This document shows, in pieces, positions 1 through 4,792 of a stretch of 6,916 nt of DNA (positions within the stretch are counted from its first letter, which is position 1; each line of letters starts with the position of its first letter). The translations under genes were made by a program, and so were the position numbers. Below the pieces are notes generated by a model. It had not been told where the DNA came from. It made no database searches and was given only the letters and a program-made list of their open reading frames with translations. This stretch comes from Pseudomonadota bacterium (GTDB lineage: Bacteria; Pseudomonadota; Alphaproteobacteria; Rhizobiales; Xanthobacteraceae), in contig JAJYAH010000373.1 of the NCBI GenBank assembly GCA_021779635.1, forward strand, positions 1 to 6,916, read 5' to 3'.

Positions 1-27
1 CTTTTCACACGAGTGGAATAAAGCGCT

Positions 28-330
28 ATGGGCCAGGTTCTACACGGCAGCGCCACCACGACAGAGGCGATCCGTCGAGCGATACAGCGTAGTCAAGAGA
101 GCCTGAGGGGGCTCGCCAAACGCTGCGGGATCAACCCCAAGACGGTCGCAAAATGGAAGCAGCGCGGCTCTGTCGCTGATCGCCCGACCGGGCCGAGGCA
201 GCCGCGCTCGACGATCCTTTCCCTCGAGGATGAGGCTATCATTGTCGCCTTCCGCAGGCACACACTGCTGCCGCTCGACGACTGCCTGTATGCCCTGCAG
301 GGAACCATCCCGCATCTGACGCGCTCGTCA
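28..330 (+). pseudogene. IS481-family transposase, N-terminal fragment
   Basis: This piece encodes about 101 residues that match the start of a common alphaproteobacterial IS481-type transposase from memory: MGQVLHGSATTTEAIRRAIQ, then a helix-turn-helix (LAKRCGINPKTVAKWKQR, about residues 29-46), a linker, and LPLDDCLYALQGTIPHLTRSS at about 81-101. IS481 transposases bind the element's inverted repeats through this part and carry a DDE (RNase H-fold) catalytic core of roughly 200 further residues. That core is absent. After the second Ser of TRSS, at base 330, the reading frame runs without a stop into ardC-derived sequence, so no active enzyme can be made. No terminal inverted repeat could be recognised in the 27 bases before the start. 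Family assignment is from recognised sequence; the exact element name is unknown. Confidence 0.85.
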
Positions 331-832
331 TTTGATCTCATAGTGGTCCTGCCTCCGGTCCCGGAGGGATTGATCATGCCAGAGGTCGAAGAACTGATCC
401 GCGCCAGCGGCGCCGAGCTGCGGCTCGGGGGCGACAAGGCCTTCAATCCGCCGGCGCTCAATTCTCCAGTCCCCTCAGCCGGAGAGCTATTTCGAGCCGA
501 TCAACTGGCATCGTACCGTCCTGCAAGAGCTCGGCCACTGGACCAAGCATCCATCGCGATTGGCGCGCGACCTGTCAGGAGCATTCGGCGCGAAATCCTA
601 TGCGTGCGAAGAGCTCTGTGCGGAGATGACGTCCGCGTTCTGCTGCGGGAACCTTGGCATTGTCCCGACCGTTCACCACGGCGACGATATCGGCTCCTGG
701 CTGGGGATGCTGCCGGAAGACAACCGCGCCGTGATCCGCGCTGCCAGCGCGCCTCCAAGACGGACGGATTACCTGCTTGCGTTCCGGGCGGTTGCCGTCG
801 CTGTTCCTGGATGCAAGCGAGACGCGGCGTGA
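331..832 (+). pseudogene. ardC-like antirestriction protein, 3' fragment with frameshift
   Basis: ArdC-type proteins of conjugative plasmids have an N-terminal ssDNA-binding domain and a C-terminal zincin-like metallopeptidase domain, and protect incoming DNA from restriction. Only the C-terminal domain is present here. The part in the frame of the preceding transposase reads VEELIRASGAELRLGGDKAF, typical of the region before the active site. At about 455-463 the homology moves to the +1 frame, which continues LQSPQPESYFEPINWHRTVL, then QELGHWTKHPSRLARDLSGAFG, then YACEELCAEM and DYLLAFR, to a TGA at 830-832. The downstream EELCAE glutamate is kept, but the HExxH motif reads QELGH (codon CAA), so the first zinc ligand is missing. 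The C-terminal tail may shift frame again: the third frame continues to a TAG at 861-863. With the 5' half missing, a frameshift and a lost ligand, this is a dead remnant. It suggests a plasmid or integrative-element origin for the region. Confidence 0.83.
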
Positions 833-901
833 AGAGCGCCGCGCAAGCTTCGGTGTGCGCTAGGCGCTGCCGTCACCTGTCGGAACGAACCCTCGATAAC
901 C

Positions 902-907
902 AAAGGA
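902..907 (+). promoter_or_regulatory. Ribosome binding site of the phosphatase gene
   Basis: AAAGGA lies six bases before the ATG at 914. It supports 914 as the true start rather than the in-frame ATG at 1025, because residues encoded between the two (LTHPLEIAAVS, GRVGITFCPGK) belong to the conserved N-terminus of this phosphatase subtype. Confidence 0.6.
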
Positions 908-913
908 CCCGGA

Positions 914-1462
914 ATGAAAAGGACCTCATTGACCCATCCGTTGGAGATCGCGGCCGTATCGGCAGGGCCAGATCTCGGACGGGTTGGCATTACCTTCTGC
1001 CCAGGAAAATCTGACCAGCATGCCATGAGCGGTTATTGGGATCGCGATCTCTCCCTCGATCTTGACGCCATCCGAGATTGGGGAGCGGCCGCCGTCGTCA
1101 CGTTGGTCGAGGCGAAGGAGTTGATCCTGCTCCGGGTGGAGAACCTTGGCGAGGAGGTGCGTCGTCGAGGGATGTTCTGGTTCCACCTGCCCATCGCCGA
1201 TGTTTCGACACCGGACGAGGGGTTCGAGCGGAACTGGGCATCTTCCGGCGACGCGCTTCGGACTCTCCTGCGCGATGGGCGCGACGTGCTGGTGCATTGC
1301 CGAGGCGGGCTCGGCCGTGCCGGCACCATCGCCGCTCGGCTGCTGATCGAACTTGGCATGGAGCCATCCGCCGCAATACGTCGTGTCCGCACCGTGCGGC
1401 CCGGCGCGATTGAGACACGCGAACAGGAAGAATATGTCCTAGGTCTCGACATGAAAATATAA
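914..1462 (+). CDS. CDKN3-like dual-specificity/tyrosine phosphatase
   Basis: This 182-residue cytoplasmic protein has the cysteine-phosphatase signature HCRGGLGRAG, with the nucleophile Cys129 and phosphate-binding Arg135 (C-X5-R). An upstream loop, LPIADVSTPD, has Asp96 or Asp101 as the likely general acid. The N-terminal block FCPGKSDQHAMSGYWDRDL and the helix DAIRDWGAAAVVTLVE are typical of bacterial CDKN3/KAP-type phosphatases. That subtype is known next to, or fused to, ADP-ribosylglycohydrolases (DraG type). Family knowledge gives phosphomonoester hydrolysis on phospho-Tyr/Ser/Thr or a small phosphorylated ligand; the true substrate is not shown here. The length is complete for the family and all key residues are present. 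The next gene starts 19 bases after the stop, so the two are probably co-transcribed. The usual glycohydrolase partner is absent; broken mobile DNA lies immediately upstream instead. Confidence 0.85.
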   Translation: MKRTSLTHPLEIAAVSAGPDLGRVGITFCPGKSDQHAMSGYWDRDLSLDLDAIRDWGAAAVVTLVEAKELILLRVENLGEEVRRRGMFWFHLPIADVSTPDEGFERNWASSGDALRTLLRDGRDVLVHCRGGLGRAGTIAARLLIELGMEPSAAIRRVRTVRPGAIETREQEEYVLGLDMKI

Positions 1463-1471
1463 CAGAATCTC

Positions 1472-1475
1472 GGAG
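1472..1475 (+). promoter_or_regulatory. Ribosome binding site of the macro-like gene
   Basis: GGAG, within GGAGAAG, sits six bases before the ATG at 1482, in the 19-base gap after the phosphatase stop. It fixes the start of the downstream gene and allows independent initiation on a shared transcript. Confidence 0.6.
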
Positions 1476-1481
1476 AAGATT

Positions 1482-2495
1482 ATGGACTGGTTCGAGAAAC
1501 TCACCGGGTTTCGCGAGAGCAGCTACGAAGAAACGCGTGCCCGGCTGGAAGTTGAGGGTGACAGCCTGCGCTCACGCGTCAACGGCGCGCGCTATGGGAT
1601 CGGCCAGCTTGAATTGACGTCGCTTGAGGCTATGCGCGAGAGGGCGAAATCTTCCGGAAATCTCTCTGGACGCATCAGGACCAGCGTGGTGACGGGTGAC
1701 GTACGTCGTATGCACCGGTCTCCAGAAAACGCCGGCGCGCTCTTCCAGGTCGCCTCTCAGTTCAATCTGCTCGAGATGGTTTCGCCCGACGTGACCCCGG
1801 AACATGGCGTGACCCGGTACGAGAGCGACCCCACTCAGGGGCCGGCTTGCGCGATCGCGGCCGGCGCCGCGACGATCTACCGTAACTACTTCGCGCCTGC
1901 CCAGGGTGGCCATGGCCAGACCGCGACGAGGCAACTCGATGGGCTCGCCGACCTGGGCGCAGCTCTGAGCCTCGGCACGAATATGCCTGTCGGCGAGCTT
2001 TGGACGATGCGGAATGGCTACGCGTTGGCGACGCAGAAGGGCCTCGATGCTATCGGGCGCCATCTCGAAACGCGGACGCCGGAACAGATCGATATCCTGC
2101 GCGGCAAGCAGCGCATCGGAATCCATCGCGACGTGGAGGTCACCGAGGCCGCCGGGCCAGCTCGACCTCGGGTATCCCAGTCGTTCTGCTCGGCGCTTCC
2201 CGTCGCGTACCGCCGCGTGCCGCCCGCGCATTGGGGGCCATTCGCTTCGCTGGTCCTCGAGGCCGCATACGAAGCCACGATGTGGGCGGCCGTGCTGAAC
2301 GCGCAACGCGGTGGGTCAAACGTAGTTTTCCTGACGCTTCTCGGCGGAGGCGCCTTTGGCAATCACAGCACTTGGATTCACGCCGCCATGCGCCGGGCGC
2401 TGGACTTGATGCGGGCTTTTGCTCTCGACGTGAGGTTCGTGAGTTACGCGTCGCCGGCGAAAGAGACGCTGGCTATCATCGAAGACTTTCGATAA
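1482..2495 (+). CDS. Macrodomain/PARG-like protein, putative ADP-ribose-related function
   Basis: This 337-residue soluble protein has no signal peptide or membrane segment. I do not recognise a named family with certainty. Three blocks look like the ligand-binding loops of macro or PARG-type folds: residues 68-99 (SVVTGDVRRMHRSPENAGAL, then FQVASQFNLLEM), 113-136 (YESDPTQGPACAIAAGAA, then TIYRNYF) and 280-293 (NVVFLTLLGGGAFG). The last block is followed by a helix with regular Ala/Arg/Leu spacing and by LDVRFVSYASP, as in the final strand of macrodomains. The order fits a strand, phosphate-binding loop, strand layout. Macrodomains bind or hydrolyse ADP-ribose and its derivatives; that role here is inference. 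Sitting 19 bases behind a phosphatase of the ADP-ribosylglycohydrolase-associated type strengthens it. The reading frame is complete with no sign of damage. It could instead be a separate nucleotide-binding fold that only resembles macro in its loops. Confidence 0.6.
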   Translation: MDWFEKLTGFRESSYEETRARLEVEGDSLRSRVNGARYGIGQLELTSLEAMRERAKSSGNLSGRIRTSVVTGDVRRMHRSPENAGALFQVASQFNLLEMVSPDVTPEHGVTRYESDPTQGPACAIAAGAATIYRNYFAPAQGGHGQTATRQLDGLADLGAALSLGTNMPVGELWTMRNGYALATQKGLDAIGRHLETRTPEQIDILRGKQRIGIHRDVEVTEAAGPARPRVSQSFCSALPVAYRRVPPAHWGPFASLVLEAAYEATMWAAVLNAQRGGSNVVFLTLLGGGAFGNHSTWIHAAMRRALDLMRAFALDVRFVSYASPAKETLAIIEDFR

Positions 2496-2579
2496 AGCCG
2501 TCACAATTCTTGGGGCCTTGGCTCCGCATATCTCGTGCTGGCTGCGATAGCGAGCGCGGTAACGCCTTCCGTCTATTCG

Positions 2580-2597
2580 GGAATCGCTCGCGATTCC
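2580..2597. terminator. Small hairpin between convergent genes, possible terminator
   Basis: A perfect 7-bp stem (GGAATCG / CGATTCC) with a CTCG tetraloop lies between the convergent ends of the macro-like gene (stop 2495) and the HEPN gene (stop 2618-2616). Being symmetric, it could act in both directions. No T-tract follows on either strand, so intrinsic termination is doubtful. The rest of the 120-base gap shows only a short GATTCCGC direct repeat (2592-2599 and 2607-2614). Confidence 0.25.
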
Positions 2598-2615
2598 GCC
2601 AGCTCGGATTCCGCT

Positions 2616-3281
2616 CTAACTCACCACCGGATAGAAGGGCTTACCCCAGTCCCGATCTGGGTTTTCCATCATGATGTCGATCATCACCGGGAGGAGCGAG
2701 CCGAGGACGGCGGCGCCGTCGCGCACTTGATTGCGATTGATGCCGCTGTTCCAGGTTGCGCCGCCATGGATCAACTGATTTCGCAGCACATAAAGTCGGT
2801 CGAAAAGAATTGATAGGATTTTGGCGGTCTCGCGTTCTGCCATGGCGCGAACGGTCACCTTCTGGCTGGACGCCAGACGGGTTTCCCAATCTGCAAAACC
2901 TTCCAGACCGTTATGGTGGTTCCAAAAAGGCGCAAAGATATACCGGTTGGCGAGGAGTAGCCGAATTTCTTGGGAGAAGCGCTTCCAAACCGAGTTGTAA
3001 ATCCGGTGCTCGCGATCGAGAGCTACAAGCGCGTCAAAATAGGTGTTGAAGGCTCCTCGTTCGCTCGCAAGCTCGTCGCGTAGCTCGGCCGCGTAAGCTG
3101 AGTTGAAGCTGATCCATAGCAGGATGAAACGCACATCTGGATCATTGGTCTCCGTTTCAGCCCGGCCCAGCCAACTGATAGCTCGATGGATGCGCAGCCC
3201 AATGTGCTCGGGGAACCTCTCGCGAATGCGCCGCTGCTTATCCTTCAGTTGCGCGAAGGACAGAGCGCTTGCCTCAGTCAT
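2616..3281 (-). CDS. HEPN-like domain protein
   Basis: This is a 221-residue, mostly helical soluble protein. The C-terminal part contains RNQLIH (Arg167 to His172, R-X4-H), the signature of HEPN domains. Many HEPN proteins are RNases in toxin-antitoxin, abortive-infection or CRISPR-linked systems, while others are non-catalytic helical adaptors. The motif sits in VLRNQLIHGGATWN, followed by NRNQVRDGAAVLGSLLPVMI and a DWGKPFYPVV tail. I recall a widespread bacterial HEPN-like family with this pattern. The ATG at 3281 is preferred over an in-frame ATG at 3401. It sits in ATGACTGA, overlapping the stop of the preceding SOUL-chimera gene by 8 bases. The 40 extra residues of the longer form are Arg/Ser-rich and are encoded antisense-like inside the other gene. 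No Shine-Dalgarno precedes 3281, so translation is probably coupled to the upstream gene. RNase activity is unproven. Confidence 0.72.
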   Translation of the reverse strand: MTEASALSFAQLKDKQRRIRERFPEHIGLRIHRAISWLGRAETETNDPDVRFILLWISFNSAYAAELRDELASERGAFNTYFDALVALDREHRIYNSVWKRFSQEIRLLLANRYIFAPFWNHHNGLEGFADWETRLASSQKVTVRAMAERETAKILSILFDRLYVLRNQLIHGGATWNSGINRNQVRDGAAVLGSLLPVMIDIMMENPDRDWGKPFYPVVS

Positions 3282-3474
3282 GGTCGATGGGGTGCATAAT
3301 GACGAGATCCTTCGCGATCTTGAGCGATTGCCGCGCAAAGCTAACAGACTGAGCGTCCGGGGGGAATTCTTCCGCTCCGTCGGAGAAATATGGTTGTCCA
3401 TATGAGCCGCCGATATCAGCCAATATGAGGGGCATAACCTGTGAAGGAAAAGTCGCGGTGACTGACCGCCAGAA
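3274..3474 (-). other. Foreign C-terminal extension of the SOUL protein
   Basis: This stretch encodes the 66 residues after MIPIE, including MPLILADIGGSYGQPYFSDG and ARQSLKIAKDLVIMHPIDHD. I do not recognise it. It reads like the folded end of another protein, with no low-complexity or run-through character. An internal ATG at 3435 could give a separate 53-residue product, but its upstream region has only a weak AGG. Its 3' end is coupled to the HEPN start, so it may be the remains of the original partner gene upstream of HEPN, joined in frame to the SOUL gene. Confidence 0.4.
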
Positions 3475-4122
3475 TTCGATCGGAATCATCACTTCATTCC
3501 GCCGCATGAACCAAAGCGTCCACGGCGGATTGTACTGAGCGAGCGAAGCGGGACCAGCTCGGCGCAAATGCCGTCTCTGCATCCACTCCGATAGCTCGAC
3601 AATCTTCGCCGCGACGTCGTCCGGCTGGGCGAGACCAGAAAATCGGATGACGGCGAACCGTGCGGGCGGCATCACGCGCAATCGAACTCTGGCGCCATTT
3701 GGTTGGGGTAGCGTCTCCAACGAATAGCTGCGCGGCATCGTGAATCGTACAACCCATTCTCCAGCCGTCTGGGTTTGGGTGACGGGCGCGGTCATTGCGA
3801 TCTTTTCGCCGGCCGTTTCCTGGGTCACCGGTGCCGTCATGGCAAGGCCTTGCTTCCGCCTCTTGCTACCGAAGATATATGCCGCGAGCAGGCGAAATCC
3901 CTTGCGGGCCGCCTCCTTCTGCTCGCCGGTCACGGTGACCTCCGCGACGACGAGCGCGGGATAGTCGCGGATTTCGAACGCGCGATCTTGAACAACGCTT
4001 CCGAAGACAGGCTCCTCAACAGCCACGGCTGGACCTCCAAGCAAGGTTAGGCTCAGGATTGTTCCAAGAATCAAGGCGCACGTCACGGCTGGAGCCGATC
4101 GTCCACCATCTCGGTGTTGCAT
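3274..4122 (-). CDS. SOUL/HBP-family haem-binding protein, chimeric at both ends
   Basis: SOUL/HBP proteins bind haem or related tetrapyrroles; bacterial members are often exported. From the ATG at 4122 (282 residues) there is an Arg-containing start, a hydrophobic stretch at about 16-29 (ALILGTILSLTLLGG) and a possible cleavage after AVA. The SOUL domain spans about 38-216: FEIRDYPALVVAEVTVTG, the doubled AMTAPVTQ (94-101 and 109-116), then YNPPWTLWFMRRNEVMIPIE (197-216), where family members normally end. Here about 66 unrelated residues follow, to the stop at 3274. Upstream of about 4070 the codons lie inside an ISL3 fragment on the other strand, so the native start and promoter have been replaced. 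An in-frame ATG at 4185 also exists but is entirely IS-derived; 4122 gives the better signal peptide. The stop overlaps the HEPN start, implying one transcript if expressed. SOUL identity is strong; the state of the ends is inference. Confidence 0.8.
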   Translation of the reverse strand: MQHRDGGRSAPAVTCALILGTILSLTLLGGPAVAVEEPVFGSVVQDRAFEIRDYPALVVAEVTVTGEQKEAARKGFRLLAAYIFGSKRRKQGLAMTAPVTQETAGEKIAMTAPVTQTQTAGEWVVRFTMPRSYSLETLPQPNGARVRLRVMPPARFAVIRFSGLAQPDDVAAKIVELSEWMQRRHLRRAGPASLAQYNPPWTLWFMRRNEVMIPIEFWRSVTATFPSQVMPLILADIGGSYGQPYFSDGAEEFPPDAQSVSFARQSLKIAKDLVIMHPIDHD

Positions 4123-4547
4123 TGGGTGGGCGCTCGGGCGCCGACCCTGCGCGGCACCTGATGCTGCCGGTGAGCAAAGATACACTGCTCCGGGTGGTGC
4201 GACGACGCGTGCTTCCAGACGGAGCCGACACCGTCAATGTCCTTGGTATCGATGACTTCGCCTGGAAGCGTGGCCAACGCTACGGCACGCTGTTGTGCAA
4301 CCTGGAACGGCGGCGAATAATTGACCTGTTGCCAGATCGGGAAGCCGCATCGGTGGAAGCTTGGCTCGCTGCTCACCCCGAGATCACCATCATCTCGCGC
4401 GATCGCGGTGGCGGATACGGCCAAGCCGCAACGAAGGCCGCACCACAGGCCGTGCAGGTCGCCGACCGCTGGCACCTGATGGATAATGCCAGCGCTGCTT
4501 TTCTGGATGCGGTACGCCGTTCGATGCGCCAGATACGACAAGCGCTC
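4069..4547 (+). pseudogene. ISL3-family transposase, internal fragment
   Basis: In one open frame (from ATG 4059) the homology begins at RRTSRLEPIVHHLGVALGG and runs through LMLPVSKDTLLRVVRRR, VNVLGIDDFAWKRGQRYGTL, then ITIISRDRGGGYGQAA and QVADRWHLMDNASAAFLDAV, ending near MRQIRQAL. These are hallmark blocks of ISL3 transposases. The first catalytic Asp is in GIDDFAW and the second in SRDRGGGY. The N-terminal zinc-finger region of about 140-150 residues and the C-terminal part with the last catalytic Glu are both missing, so the enzyme is inactive. No inverted repeats are present because both element ends are lost. The frame stays open to 4823 but residues after about 163 are not ISL3-like. 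The left junction cuts the SOUL gene and the right junction cuts an unknown - strand coding remnant. The fragment most likely reached this place by deletion or recombination around a once larger element. Confidence 0.88.
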
Positions 4548-4792
4548 TGCCTGGCCTCAAGCAGGAGGCGCTTGCCGACATGGATCAGCCAGAGCGCCTG
4601 GTCGGTCGGCCCGTTCGCTTTTGCGAGCAGCGTCGCGGGATCGTTGAGGTCCGCGTCGGTTGGGAGCAGCTGCCCGTCAACGTCCACGATGTCGCGAAGG
4701 CCAATACTCCCAAACACCATATTATCGCGTCTGCAATGTCCTTTGATATGCCCACATTCGCACGCGCGGGTGTCAGAAGCTTTCACCCCCAT
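4546..4792 (-). pseudogene. Unknown coding remnant truncated by the ISL3 fragment
   Basis: On the - strand, downstream of the helicase stop, an open frame with strong GC bias at third positions reads CECGHIKGHC, then VFGSIGLRDIVDVDGQLLPT, then ALWLIHVGKRLLLEARQ. After that the frame enters antisense ISL3 sequence at about 4546. I do not recognise the protein. Possible starts are an ATG at 4792 (overlapping the helicase end by 20 bases) or at 4720; neither has a good ribosome binding site, and an AAAGGA at 4744-4739 is rather far from 4720. The CxC...C spacing at the start is noted but may be chance. Either this is the 5' part of a gene once downstream of the helicase, now cut by the IS fragment, or it is leftover sequence. 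Real coding status is inferred from codon bias only. Confidence 0.35.

Noticed and set aside
1..27. Possible IS481 terminal inverted repeat at the window start
   Set aside because: Only 27 bases are available and no matching inverted copy exists, since the element's other end is missing.
28..1014. A 328-residue open frame read as one protein
   Set aside because: It is a chimera of IS481 (28-330), ardC in one frame (to about 460) and out-of-frame sequence thereafter. It also overlaps the well-supported phosphatase start.
1572..2306. - strand open frame of 244 codons
   Set aside because: It is antisense to the macro-like gene, with Arg/His-rich shadow composition.
2000..2674. + strand open frame of 224 codons
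   Set aside because: It is an out-of-frame shadow of the macro-like gene that runs across the intergenic gap; its composition is Arg/Ser-rich and no motif is seen.
3282..3401. N-terminal extension of the HEPN protein to the ATG at 3401
   Set aside because: The added 40 residues are low-complexity and lie inside the upstream gene. The ATGACTGA stop-start overlap at 3274-3281 is a better start.
2616..4122. SOUL-HEPN as a toxin-antitoxin pair
   Set aside because: SOUL proteins are haem binders with an export signal, and their adjacency to HEPN looks secondary to a fusion. Nothing shows antitoxin character.
4123..4185. Upstream start at 4185 for the SOUL protein
   Set aside because: The added residues are antisense ISL3 sequence and would bury the signal peptide 35 residues in; the ATG at 4122 is more plausible.
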